A stretch of 64,000 bases of DNA from contig CP092879.1 of assembly GCA_030710605.1 (NCBI GenBank), forward strand, positions 21,181,706 to 21,245,705, written 5' to 3'. Shown here piece after piece: positions 1 through 11,447 of the stretch. This stretch comes from Cordylochernes scorpioides (taxonomy: Eukaryota; Arthropoda; Arachnida; Pseudoscorpiones; Chernetidae). Positions within the stretch are counted from its first letter, which is position 1. Each line of letters begins with the position of its first letter. A program made the translations under genes and the position numbers. Under the pieces are notes generated by a model, which did not search any database, was not told the origin of the DNA, and worked only from the letters and a program-made list of their open reading frames with translations.

Positions 1-2210
1 TCACAAATTTTAAATAATTCTACAAAGAATTGATAAGAAAATGTATAAATATATTTTTTTAAGGATTAGAAAAGGTCTCGATGCAAAAGGCTAATTGATT
101 TTAATGTTTACAAATATAATATATTTTATTTACCATTTAATTCCGTCTCGTAAAATCTATGAATACTGATATCAATATACATATGCACTCACGGAGAAAA
201 TAAAAAGGAAAGGCTTTGATGTCGCAGGTGGTATGCTTATTATTATTTTTTTTTCGAAGGAGATACAAGCAATTTTGTTAAGACTTGGTTATCTCGCGAA
301 TCTTCAATAAAGATCACTGTGTATCAAATATATTTCTTAAATATTTTCTGAATCCCGATATACATGATAAAATGTACAACCTCCTTTGTTTTGTCCATGA
401 GTGCATATATGAATCTATATATAATTTATATGTATTTTCAGTTTAAACACTCACACACAAAAAAAAAAAACGATTTTTAAAATCAAAACTATATTTCAAA
501 CAATTTTTATCAATATTTTATTTACTATTTAATTCCATCTCGTAAAAATTCTATCAATACTCATATTAATATAAATATGCACTCACGGACAAAAGAAAAT
601 GGAAAGTCTTTGATGTCGCCTGTGCTCTGTTTTTTTTTTTTTTTTTTGAAGGAGATAGAGGCAATTTTGTGTGCATACACGGTTATATCTCGTGTATCTT
701 TAATAAAGGTAACTGCGTATCAAATAGCTTTCATAGTTATTGTCTGAATCCCGACATACATTCTGAAAAGAACAACTTCCATAAGTTTGTTCATAAGTGT
801 ATATATGCACATATCTTTATAATATTTATATTTTTAAAGTTTGCATATATACTCACGCACAAAACCGAATTTTCAAATTAAAATCCTATTTATCAACAAA
901 AATTCTAACTAGGATTTAAAAAAAAAACAGGAAACAAAGGTAAAGACATATTCTAACTGTTATATTCCATTATATATTAGTAAAAGTCATTTTTCATACA
1001 ATTTCGACCTCAATTCAGCCTGAATTAAATAGAACTATAGAGCTATAAAGATAATAATAAAAAATTGTTATAAATTAATATTTAGATATATGTCTATATT
1101 CATATAAACTCCTACATATATGAATGGAAATTTAGGAAAGAAAAAAAGGAAAATAGAGAAGGAAAAAGAAATATATATATATTGGGGAAACTATTCCTCC
1201 CTTCCCTTTTTCCAACTAAATAGGAATGGTTTGAGGCATAAACCAACGAAATATATTCAGAACTTCATTATAATATATAAGGATTTTTGATTCCATTTAT
1301 AACTTAATTATGTGTATATTTATTTATAAGTCATCAAAATACCATGTTTGTATTTTGTTTATTGTTGAATATGCATATATTCCTTATGTATGAATGCAAA
1401 AAAAAAAAAAAACTATTTTTTATCAAATTTGAAAAACGCGCTAGTTTAAGTAATAAAAAATATATCAAGTAAAATTAATCATTCATCCAGGGAAAAGTGT
1501 ATTTTCAAAACATATTTATTATCTAGAAGTCGGGCACGGACGCCCTTCTACAGGAGAAAACCTGGTATAATAATTCGCCAATAGAACACGTGTTAAATAT
1601 AATGGGATACTATTTTACATAATTTTATAAAACTCTATAGATGTGAAAATTTTTTTATATTAACTATTATACAAATGGTGACAAAATAATCTAAACATAA
1701 GAGGACAAACAAATAAATAAATAAATATAGGCCACTAGAAAATAACTAAGGAAGCAAAAACACATATTAGGCTGTATTTATTATTATTAAACAAAAGAAA
1801 CAAAATTGAATTGACTAGTAAACATGTATTTTATATTTATAAGATACCACATACCACTATAATAATATTCCTAACCACCAATAAATTTAATAATCTCAAT
1901 ATAAAATACCACAATAACTATAGGAACTCAAGTTCTTCCTTATAGTTTAAACTAGTTCTTAGTAGAAGAGTTCAATAAACCTTAACTTTCAATAGAAGAT
2001 ATTCTCTACACACATTCTGATAATATAAAAGACACAATGCATTCAATGTAAATATGTAAATATAATTTTTAGAATGATTCCTTGTAAAGGGCGATAGAGG
2101 GTCGTTGAAAAGGTATAAAAAGGTTGATGAAAATAATATACGACTCATTTAAAAAAAATACTCATATTTTTTTTTGGATAGAATTTGTTTTAAAACATGA
2201 TAAGATACAT
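1..2210. repeat. Segmental duplication, copy A, first part
   Basis: This stretch aligns in the same orientation with 45,199-47,414, with scattered substitutions and small indels. It is AT-rich and carries no supported gene. Two diverged members of the CACTCATG-type MITE lie at about 270-440 and 590-870. Each contains the recurring text about 'cttcaataaaggtcac' and 'gtctgaatcccgatatacat'. The ORF at 669-881 runs through this repeat and is not considered a gene. The block ends abruptly at an N gap, in the middle of sequence that continues without a break in copy B. Confidence 0.9.
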
Positions 2211-2310
2211 NNNNNNNNNNNNNNNNNNNNNNNNNNNNNNNNNNNNNNNNNNNNNNNNNNNNNNNNNNNNNNNNNNNNNNNNNNNNNNNNNNNNNNNNNN
2301 NNNNNNNNNN
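2211..2310. other. Assembly gap (100 N)
   Basis: Exactly 100 N, a placeholder size. The left edge lies inside the duplicated block. The sequence expected next, judged from copy B at 47,415 onward, is found as the reverse complement of bases ending at 30,685. Confidence 0.99.
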
Positions 2311-2461
2311 AAATGATTATTAAAATATTAAATTGATTATAACAGAAACGAGAGTTTCTAGAAAAACTAAATTAATGCTAGCATATTGGACCATTAAAAG
2401 ATAAATGAAAAAAAACGTGATTAACAATGGTCAATGATTTATATCCAGCGCCTATATTATA

Positions 2462-2670
2462 CTAGCCGAATGACCCGGGGTTTACCCGATTAAATGCTTT
2501 TATTCAAATACTATTCGTTACAATTATAAATTGGCGCCGTGGATGTCATTCTTGTATAATATATAAATGAGTTTTAAAAATTGTAAAAAAAAAAAATGCA
2601 TCGGCCGGGATTCGAACCCGGGGCGCCCGCGTGGTAGGCGAGCATTCTACCACTGAACCAAAAGCAAACG
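2462..2670 (-). mobile_element. Decayed non-autonomous Helitron 3' part carrying a tRNA-Gly-like sequence
   Basis: Read on the minus strand, the element ends in CGGCTAG followed by T, the CTRR-T terminus of Helitrons. The roughly 80 bp before it closely match the 3' part of the element at 13,125-13,361 ('aatttataattgtaac' and the CGGGT-rich tail). The region next to the tRNA ('acaatttttaaaactcattta') matches the sequence after the tRNA-Gly at 63,894. The 5' end cannot be recognised. The terminal hairpin has decayed compared with the 13,125 copy. Confidence 0.7.
2597..2665 (-). tRNA. tRNA-Gly-like pseudogene inside the Helitron
   Basis: The T arm, anticodon arm and 3' acceptor strand match the intact tRNA-Gly at 63,824-63,894. 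The anticodon reads ACC (complement of 2,633-2,635) instead of GCC. The 5' acceptor strand is degenerate: two mismatches against the 3' strand, and the two linker bases before the D arm seem to be missing. A run of T follows on the transcribed strand. It is judged to be a decayed copy, not a working tRNA. Confidence 0.7.
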
Positions 2671-3871
2671 GTGACAGAATTAAGAAAGAATTGTGCATGA
2701 CGCTGATAACTGTATATATTAATTATTTTTAGGGAAAATAGAAAGTTAAAAAGGTTAATATTTCAGTCATATATAAGCTACACATCGGGATATAAAAACA
2801 AGAATAATATTAATTTGATCGATAATCGAAAATACTGTATTTAGGTCAGATAACATCGATAAAACAGTAAACACATAGGATATTACAATTATACCCCCAA
2901 TATTCCATGAAATATTCAATGAATGTATTTAATTAGGCATTCATTCACGGGAATACATGATCAGATGAAGAATAAAAGCTCAGTAGGATGAATTACAAAT
3001 ATAATAAATTAAACGATATCAATATCGTTCAAATTTCTCCCTTTTTCTCAATTGTTTGAAAATATAATTTTGAAAAAATCAATTATTATGATTGATATTA
3101 ATATGAAAAATCTATGGCAACAAGGTATTATTTTGAAAGCAAAGAGCATTTGAGAGGTAAAAATAACAAATATTATAACTTAATTACGAGGTGGAAAGTT
3201 TTAAGCCAAGTTTGTCTTGAAGTTTTTGCATCTTGATAAAGGCGTCAGTGGGTCGCCGAGACATGGATAATTGACTTTTTTGAGGATTGCTAAGTTGAGT
3301 TTACATCTTTGAGTTAAGCCAACCTACAATTATATGGTTGTATTCTCTATGAAATCTCTCTGGTATATAAATTATTACTAAGGAAGTAGTTGGCAACGCT
3401 ACTTAACTATTAAAATTAATTATATTAGCATGCAGCATGCCCTTATCTAGCTGAAGATAACGCCTTAAATTGTAAATTAATAGAATTGTGATTGTAAAAA
3501 TCCACAAACTTCCTGATCATAATAAACTGAAAAAAACCTCTCTGATCACCAATGATATAAAGGCTGCTTTCGAGAAGGTATAGTCGCCAGCAACTATATG
3601 AAGAATGGATAAAGTTGCCCCTGATATAGAATGCGGATTATTCTATTTTATCTTCAAATATTACAAGGTAAATATATCACATTCCTAGATATTACTATTG
3701 AAAACGAATAATATTCAAAAACGAATCCCTTTAGGGTAGAAAATATTTGATCTATCACTAGTGAATTAGATATTGATAGATTTACTGATTCGTTTTGAAG
3801 CCGCAACTCCTATAGTCATTTGTATTGAATCTCATATGCCGCTAATATTTATTGGAAATATCCTGCAAATG
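2671..3871. other. AT-rich intergenic stretch, nothing recognised
   Basis: No coding signal, RNA gene or clear transposon end was seen up to the target duplication of the BEL element. Confidence 0.6.
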
Positions 3872-3876
3872 GGTGT

Positions 3877-4250
3877 TGTTGGAAAAGAAGGCGTTCGAAG
3901 CAGTCAATGGGAGGCCGGCGGAAGCGGCTACGGGGATGCAGCGGCAAAAATGAGAAAAACAATAACGGAAGAACCTGTAAACAACTTTCGAACGCTAGAA
4001 TTTGCCCTGATCTCCGATTCTTTTAGTGTAAATATTTAAATATATAATAAAAATAATACTTTACTTATTTTCTTAAATTGTAATAAATATAATTTTCCCT
4101 CCTGTTTTCGTCTAATATTTTAATAGTGCTATAAACAGCGACGCCTTAATTTTGAACCTTCAACCCCGCCGACCAAGAATAGAGGTGAGTGACTACCTCT
4201 ATAGAACTTAGATCGTCGTCACAACACAGAGTGGCGGTGAAATCGCAATA
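3877..4250 (+). repeat. 5' LTR of the BEL/Pao element
   Basis: It starts TGTTGGAAAAGAAGG and ends in CGCAATA. It aligns along its whole length with 7,907-8,273, with a few substitutions and small indels, including an extra 'gtc' near 4,215. It contains an AATAAA-like signal in the 'aataaatataat' segment near 4,083. Confidence 0.93.
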
Positions 4251-4254
4251 TTTT

Positions 4255-4272
4255 TGGCATCCCAGCCGGGAC
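4255..4272 (+). other. Candidate primer-binding site
   Basis: TGGCATCCCAGCCGGGAC lies four bases after the 5' LTR. It begins with TGG, the complement of a tRNA CCA end. The priming tRNA was not identified. Confidence 0.6.
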
Positions 4273-4362
4273 TGTTGAAGGTAAATTCTAGAAAAAAAAA
4301 TCATTTTAAGCTGACCATTTTGGAACTCGCTAGCTAACCCTACTTGCTGCTTTGTTTACAAG

Positions 4363-5583
4363 ATGGCGGAAGAAATAATTCTACGTTTAAAAAAGAAGCG
4401 TGCTATTAACAGATCATATTTAACGAAAACATGCAATAAGATTGAAAGTGGACTTGACACGCTAATTAGAATTGATCTTGAAGAATTATTAGAACAATTG
4501 AATGAATCATTTAACGAACTTAAATTAGTGGATCACGAAATAGAAACGCTTCTTGAAACTGACGATTTAGAGAAGGAATTACAGGGCGTAGAGGAATATC
4601 GAGAGAAATATATTACTTGGAGATTTAGGGCAAATAAAAAGATTCGCCAATCAGATTTTCATGGCGAAAATAAACCGAATTCGAACTCACGAATAGATGA
4701 AAATGAAATGAGACATTATGTACCTTCCTGCACGACTGTGAATCTTCCGAAATTGATGATATCGAAATTTTATGGAAACTTTAGTGAATGGCTGACGTTC
4801 TGGAATTCTTTTGATGCAGCTATACACCAGAACAACTCACTGAACTCGATCGATGAATTTAACTATCTGAAGTCACATCTCGGCGGAACTGCACTAAACA
4901 CAGTCGAAGGTTTCGCTTTATCTGCGGACAATATGAGAAAGCTATAAAATTGCTTAAAGACAGATTTGGGCGAGAAGACATTTTGATTAGCCGACATATG
5001 AACAATTTGTTGTCAATGAGACCACTCAAAACGTCAAGCGATGTAAGAACCTTCCGCGAACTTTTCGACAACCTTTCTGTTCAAATAAGAAATCTCGAGT
5101 CACTAAACGTGTCCATTGATGTTTATGGACAACTGTTGTGCCCGATAATAATAAAGCTTCTGCCTGCAGACCTTAATTTGGAATTGAACAAAGAACTCCC
5201 GACAGGTTACGTAATTAATGACTTGATTACCTTTCTAGAAAGACAATTAACTGCACGGGAGAGGAGTTTTAGAAACGAAATCGGTACTGGGAATGAATCA
5301 ACTTCTAAACCTAATTTAGTAAACAAACATCCAAAGACAAGATTCTACAATGAAAAACCAATTGCGACAGCTTCAGAACTTTTTAATTCAGTTCACAAAT
5401 CGAATGAATGTGTATTTTGTGGTAAAGGCAACCATGGAAGCCCTAAGTGTGACTTTGCAGCTAATATGAGTTTAAACGAAAAGAGATCACTCATGAGGAA
5501 AAAAAGGCGTTTGTTATAAATGTCTTCGGCCTTCTCATTTAAGTAAATTTTGCAGAAATGTAGTCCGGTGTTCGATCTGCAAC
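4363..5583 (+). pseudogene. BEL gag region (DUF1759-like, zinc knuckles), frameshifted
   Basis: The reading starts at ATGGCGGAAGAA, 112 bases after the LTR. A helical N-terminal region is followed by a DUF1759-like gag core, with the LPKL...KFYGNFSEWLTFWNSF segment at about residues 127-150. A one-base deletion near 4,930 shifts the frame, and the core continues from 4,950 (LKDRFGRE). Three CX2CX4HX4C zinc knuckles follow: CVFCGKGNHGSPKC, then CYKCLRPSHLSKFC after a one-base insertion in an A-run near 5,505, then CSICNMSSHLDVMC, which leads into the pol reading. The original gag-pol was evidently one continuous frame, as is usual in BEL/Pao. Confidence 0.88.
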
Positions 5584-6786
5584 ATGTCTTCCCACCTGGA
5601 TGTCATGTGCACAAAACTGATTTTAGATAGAGGTGGATCTTCCAAGTCTCCAACGGTGCAAGATGAAACTCTCGCCAACTTATCAACCTCCCCAGACGTC
5701 TTGTTACCTACTTTGAGAGTAACCCTCAAAGGGAACAGAACGGAGAAGACGGCACGGGCTATAATAGACACCGGATCCCAAAGATCATATATTTTACATA
5801 GCACAGCAATGGAAATGGAATACGAACAATCTAGGAGAGAGTTCTTCCGGCATTCCTTGTTTGGAGGATCGAGTACCGACGTAGTTGAACATGAGGTCTA
5901 TACCATTCATTTATCTGACATCAATAATTCCTATCGCTGTGAGTTTGAAGCACTAGGTCAACCCCTTATCTGTGGAAGCATACCTCCGGTGTGTCCTAGA
6001 TCATTTTTAGAAGGGAGTGAAGAACTCGACGTGTCAGATTTGATGAGAGACCGTATAGAAGTCCTTATAGGGGCGGACATCGCCGGCAGATTGCTAACTG
6101 ATGATCAGAGAAGAATCTCATCTGGACTGGTGGCAATCCGTACCAAACTAGGATGGACTGTGATGGGAAAGATTCCTCTAACGGAGGTGAGAGATGACAC
6201 CAGCTCCCTTTGCGTGACCACACTTCTATCTTTGGATCTAGAAAACTTGTGGAAATTAGATGCAATTGGAGTCTCTGACGCGGAGGTTGAGAAGAAGAAT
6301 CAGTCACTACAAGCTGAAATGGAGGAACATTTCGCCCACACCACGACGCGAGATATTGAGGGGCGCTATGAGGTAGCTCTACCCTTGGTGCAAGACAAGG
6401 AAAGGATTCCTTCGAATAGAGACCTAGCCAAAAACCAACTAAGTTCTGTAAGAAGAAAACTTGAAGAAGTTGGAGACATGAATGAGTATGGAGAAATCTT
6501 TGAAGAATGTATAAATCAAGGGATAATAGAGTATTCCAGAGAGGATAAACTAGATGGTGTACACAACCTGCCACATCGACCAGTGTATAAAAGAAACAGT
6601 CAAACTTCTAGAATAAGGCCAGTATTTAATGCGTCGGCCCGGAAGAGAGATAAACTTTCCCTGAATGACTGTCTGGATAAGGGACCCAATTTGATAGAAA
6701 TTATACCAAGACTTTTAAATAAATTCCAGAAATATGAAGTTGGTGTCTCTTCCGATATTGAGAAAGCATTTTTACAATTGGAATAA
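5584..6786 (+). pseudogene. BEL pol: aspartic protease and start of reverse transcriptase
   Basis: The open reading of 400 residues contains a retropepsin-type active site, AIIDTGSQRSYI (DUF1758-like), near residue 60. After a linker comes the start of the RT domain: LPHRPVYK, then RPVFNASAR, then the first palm aspartate in SSDIEKAFLQ near residue 393. The frame is lost at about 6,780 by a one-base deletion. The YxDD box, thumb, RNase H and integrase HHCC domain are absent from the element. This is a deletion, since integrase sequence follows within about 30 bases. Confidence 0.9.
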
Positions 6787-7745
6787 AGGAAGAAGACCGA
6801 GATGCTGCAGTTTTCGAAATAGCAGGAGTTGATCTAACTGGGCATCTTATCTTAAAGAATAAGAAGAAAGCATGGATTGTCATCTTCACATGCGCAGTGT
6901 ATAGAGGAGTTCATCTGGAACTTGTGATATCTTTGTCTATGGAAGCCTTCCTCCAAGATTTCCGCCGATTTATTGCTCGAAGAGGCCGACCATTGATTGT
7001 GTATTCGGATAACGGGACTAATTTCCGAGGCATGGCTAATGCTTTAAAGAAGATTGATTTTTCGAGATTAAAATGTGATCCCACATTGAAAAACCACACC
7101 TGGAAATTCATACCGCCTGGTGCTCCTTGGTGGGGTGGATGGTGGGAGCGTTTGATTGGAATGATGAAACAATTGCTCTTTAGGATTCTCGGTCAAACCT
7201 CCTTGGGATATGAGGAACTTTCCACGATAATGTGTGACGTCGAAAACTTGATGAACCCACGCCCTCTGACCTACCTAACGGAAGAAAGTGAGGATCTCGC
7301 TCCATTGACACCTTCGTTGTTCTTACATGAGGTCAGAGAGGTTGGCGTTCCAGACCTGGACTTGATTGATAACCAGACCCTCTCCCGCAAATATCAATAT
7401 ATCAAACGTGTACGAGAAGATCTTAGAGAGCGATTTCGTATCGAATATTTTGGATTTCTGAGACAAGAAACGAGACGCCTGAAGACTACCATACCATTCA
7501 AGGTGCGAGACATGGTACTCATTGGACAAGAGAGTTTAAAGAGACTACACTGGCCGTTAGCCAGGGTAATCCAACTCTATACAGAAAAAGACGGACTTGT
7601 GAGGGTTGCGAAAGTGAAAACTTCATCAGGTGATAAAATACGACCTATTAAAAAAACTCTACAATTTAGAGATAACGCCCGAGATAAGATGTCGAGACCC
7701 TCTAACGGAGAGATCTCCCACACAAGAAGTTCGATTGACAACTAA
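6780..7745 (+). pseudogene. BEL pol: RT stub fused to integrase core and DUF5641-like tail
   Basis: In this frame there is no stop from 6,780 on, and RT residues GIKEEDRDA run directly into integrase sequence. The deletion junction near 6,815 is therefore in frame. Catalytic residues are visible: D in AGVDLTG, D in YSDNGTNFRG, and the E in DVENLMNPRPL. After the core come the PWWGGWWERL motif and a C-terminal DUF5641-like domain (VRDMVLIGQESLKRLHWPLARV ... RVAKVKTSSGDKIRPIKK). A frame break near 7,655 moves the last part, with the family-typical YGRPIKRPNRLDLL, into the frame read from 7,630 to about 7,900. Confidence 0.9.
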
Positions 7746-7892
7746 AGAGGACCCTTTGACTTCACAACAAGAGCAACATCACATTGAAACCCCGAAAGTT
7801 GTGTCAAGTTACGGACGGCCCATCAAGAGACCCAACCGATTGGATCTACTGAACTTTTCCTTTCCATGTTTGAGTCGTCGAGGCGCCAACTC

Positions 7893-7906
7893 AAAGGTGG
7901 GAGAAA
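7893..7906 (+). other. Polypurine tract of the BEL element
   Basis: AAAGGTGGGAGAAA lies directly before the 3' LTR, as expected for the plus-strand primer. Confidence 0.8.
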
Positions 7907-8273
7907 TGTTGGAAAAGAAGGCGTCCGAAGCAGCCAATGGGAGGCCGGCGGAAGCGGCTACGGGGATGCAGCGGCAAAAATGAGAAAAACAATAACGGAA
8001 GAACCTGTAAACAACTTTCGAACGCTAGAATTTGCCCTGATCTCCGATTCTTTTAATGTAAATATTTAAATATATGATTAAATAATACTTTACTTATTTT
8101 CTTAAATTGTAATAAATATAATTTTCCCTCCTGTTTTCGTCTAATATTTTAATAGTGCTATAAACAGCGACGCCTTAATCTTGAACCTTCAACCCCGCCG
8201 ACCAAGAATAGAGGTGAGTGACTACCTCTATAGAATTTAGATCACAACACAGAGTGGCGGTGAAATCGCAATA
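7907..8273 (+). repeat. 3' LTR of the BEL/Pao element
   Basis: It matches the 5' LTR from TGTTGG to CGCAATA. It is seven bases shorter because of small deletions. The target duplication GGTGT follows at 8,274-8,278. Confidence 0.93.
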
Positions 8274-8278
8274 GGTGT

Positions 8279-10685
8279 AAAACTCTATGTATAAAGATAC
8301 TTTAGTATTCATATCTGGCGGTGGACGCCACCAATGAAGACTGTATATATTTTAGATATATGTATATTTTTCAATTATTTTTTATATTATATTTATATCT
8401 ATTTATTCATGTATTTATCATTATATAATCATTTTTATTCCTATTTTATCCATTTTTTAAATTAACCTTATATACCTTATATGAACATTGAAATAAAATA
8501 GTTTCAATCTCTCTCTCTCTAATCTGAGTATTTCAGATGGTAAAACGCCATCTAGTACCACAAATATCAATTAATTGTTGATTTATATTTGATCTATAAT
8601 ATTGGTTGATTTCGATTTGTTCTATAATATTTGATTAGCCCACTTTATTAAGAAAACAATTTCGGGCTGTTAGCGTACGTCGTCGTGCTACAGGATGTAC
8701 CTCAACAACCAAATATTTGATCCAATAGATTTTCTGAGAAATCAATAAATGGGTAGTTAAGACTAAATTTGCGTAAATGCGCTAATCATGTAAAATAATT
8801 AAGAAAAAATAGAAAAGTTAAGGTCATTTTTAATTCTAGCATTTAAGAGTTTCTTTCCTGTGTATAATTATGGGTTGCTCTATTTAAAAAAATGTATATT
8901 ATACAAGTTGTTTAAAATTATTAATTTGAAATTGTAAAAAGAGGATAAGAAGCAATAAATCAATAAGATATTGTCCTCAGATGAAGTAGTGTGAAGTTTT
9001 GTAAGTTCTTATTTCAAAGTTAGAGTAAGACAAAGTTGGCAGGAGATACTATGTCTCCAACGAGTTCATTTGGCAACAAATTGGTCGTTAAAAAATCCAA
9101 TTCTTCTGGCAGTCTGTGAGATTTACAGCGCCCTAAATATACTATAACGGCCAATTTATTTCTAATTATTTTTATTATAACACTTTTTCTACTTTTCATC
9201 TTTTGTATGTTGATTATATATAATCACGCAACCTATATCTTATATTTAAAAATATTCATTTATATTGTTTAATAAAATATACGGAAGTCTTCCTAATAAA
9301 TACATTTCAATATTAGGATTTAAAAATACATATTTTATACTGATTATTTATTTGGAGGTAAACCCTTCTCTCTAGTGATACTATAACAAATATTATTCAT
9401 AATTTAATAATAATATTGAGAATTCTCTTCTGGTTCTATATTACGAAATACTCTATAAGAAAGAAAACATTATCTATATATTCTATACACAGTATATATA
9501 TGCATATTAAAATCAAAAAGGCATAGCCTAACCACGTTCACATGAACTTTTTAGATGACAAAGGCCCATCTAGTGGAACAGAAATCAACTAAACGTTGAT
9601 TTAGCTTGTTCCGTGATATTTGGCCGATCCATTTTCTTGAGAAATCAAGAAAAGCCATCCATGAACGCGTTTCAGACGTCAGTGTGGTGCAGCCTGTAAC
9701 TCTACAACCAAAAATAGTTCAGCCCCAGAGGATTCTTGAGAAATCAAGAAATGGGTATTTAAATTCAAACTTTCGAAAATGAGCTAAACTTGTGAAAAAA
9801 ATAATTTAAAAAATAATAATAAAAATTGAATTATTGAAGAAACACGAGATAACCAAGTTTGTACAAAATTGAATCTGTCTCCTTAAAAAAAAAAAAAAAA
9901 ACAGAAGAGAGGTGACGTAAAAATATTTTCGTGTCCCTTCGTTTTGTTCATGAGAAAATGAATATTAAAGGGAATAATACTTTTCATCATTTTTTTACAA
10001 GATTTCAGGCAACCCACTGTAGTTTATATCAAGTAATTCTTAGCTCCCTGCGGCAGTAAGACGCGAAATGTGAAAAGACAAATAAAAATGTAGAATTTTA
10101 ACATTATATTCGATATTTCAAAGAGAGATGATACTTAAAAGCAGCTAAAATTTATATTCTCTATTAATGCTAGGTTTTTTTACCGCCATATTTAGCAGGG
10201 TGTCTTAAAAATGAATGGCAAATTTTATTCGTAGGAAATTTTCAAGTTAATAATTATTTTATTTTTATTCTATAAGATAATATGAAAAGCACATTTTGAT
10301 TAATATGATTCACTTCCCTTATTTAATTTAATATCAAATTAATTAATACAATTGAAAAGTTCATAAATAATTAAATTACACCAAATATATCACACTTTTG
10401 ATTATTATTCAATTATAATATAAATATATAGTCTGAATAAAATATTCTAAATCCTTATCAATACGCCTTATATTTTTGCTTTTTTATAATTTACACAATT
10501 TAATAGATTAATTGCATATAGAACGTAAAGTGGCGGGAGAGGAAGATATCTACGTATCAAAAAAGGGGGGTGTCACCTCTTTTTTCTAAATGCATTAAAA
10601 CGATTAATAATAACCCTAGTATAGAAGGTACTGTAAGTGATAAAGAAGGTGTCATAGCACCAGTTTGGACAAATTCAGACAAAGG
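8279..10685. other. AT-rich region with MITE remnants
   Basis: No gene was seen. About 8,340-8,520 ends in 'tttcaatctctctctctct', a terminus also seen at about 25,950, 28,030, 49,905 and 54,410. About 8,522-8,757 and 9,527-9,776 are two diverged members of the MITE family whose core reads 'catctagtggaacagaaatcaact' and later 'gtacctcaacgaccaaa'. The remainder is simple AT-rich sequence. Confidence 0.55.
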
Positions 10686-11166
10686 CTAACCTAGTTTACC
10701 ATGGTTACGGATTATGACCCTAATTAGTACCGGGACGATTTGATAAACACTCATGGACTTAAGGAAGTTGTGACTTTTAGTATCGGAATTCAGATAATAA
10801 CTATGAAAGATATTTGATAGACAGTGACCTTTATTGAAGGTCAAAATCGACTTTGTGTAGAAAGGGTACAAAAGTGAATTTGTACTGGGATCCTGTGGAT
10901 AAATTAAGAGAAAGGCCTTTTCTGATCGTGACACTAAAAGTTGCTGATGACTTCGTCATCTGTCGGAATCAATTCTAACTAATCGTTGATTATTAATTAT
11001 TACAGAATAGGCTAATAACCCTTTCTTGATTAATCAATAGATGCTTTTCTCTTAAAATTGCCTCTGTCTCCTTAAAAATCAGATAATAGGCGACTTCAAA
11101 GAGTTTCCATTTTCTTACATTTTGTGAATGAGTGTACATGGTAAATAATCTGCTTTTTGCATGTGT
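10686..11166. other. Fragments of two MITE families
   Basis: About 10,740-10,850 matches the CACTCATG-type MITE in reverse ('cactcatggacttaaggaagttg', 'cagtgacctttattgaagg'). About 10,930-11,040 matches the end of the 16,057 MITE family ('agttgctgatgacttcgtcatctgtcgg'). No gene was seen. Confidence 0.55.
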
Positions 11167-11447
11167 GTGGTACATTATTAATCACCACTATTACGTTTTT
11201 ACTGGATCGGTAAGTCAAAATACATTTTTTAATGTCATTTTACGAAAAGAGGTGTTCCTGTGGTATATTATTCATCACCACTATTACGTTTTTACTGGAT
11301 CGGTAAGTCAAAATACATTGTTTTAATGCCATTTTATGAAAAGATGTGTTCCTGTGGTACATTATTCATCACCACTATTACGTTTTTACTGGATCGGTAA
11401 GTCAAAATACATTGTTTTAATGCCATTTTACGAAAAGAGGTGTTCCT
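11167..11447. repeat. Tandem repeat, three units of about 94 bp
   Basis: Units start at 11,167, 11,260 and 11,354, each beginning GTGGTA. The units share 'tcaccactattacgttttt' and 'actggatcggtaagtcaaaa' and differ by a few bases. An incomplete fourth unit begins and diverges after 'gtgttacat'. Confidence 0.95.

Larger units (their letters stand above)
3877..8273 (+). mobile_element. Defective BEL/Pao LTR retrotransposon
   Basis: The element is bounded by two near-identical LTRs, with a 5-bp target duplication GGTGT at 3,872-3,876 and 8,274-8,278. The order is LTR, primer-binding site, gag with zinc knuckles, aspartic protease, start of reverse transcriptase, integrase, C-terminal domain, polypurine tract, LTR. 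This is the BEL/Pao order, and 5-bp target duplications fit that superfamily. At about 4.4 kb it is shorter than a usual full element because most of RT, all of RNase H and the integrase N-terminus are missing. At least four single-base frame breaks are visible, so it cannot encode its own machinery. The very similar LTRs suggest a fairly recent insertion. Confidence 0.95.

Noticed and set aside
11167..11447. CRISPR-like array
   Set aside because: Whole units repeat head to tail with no unique spacers, so it is a plain tandem repeat.
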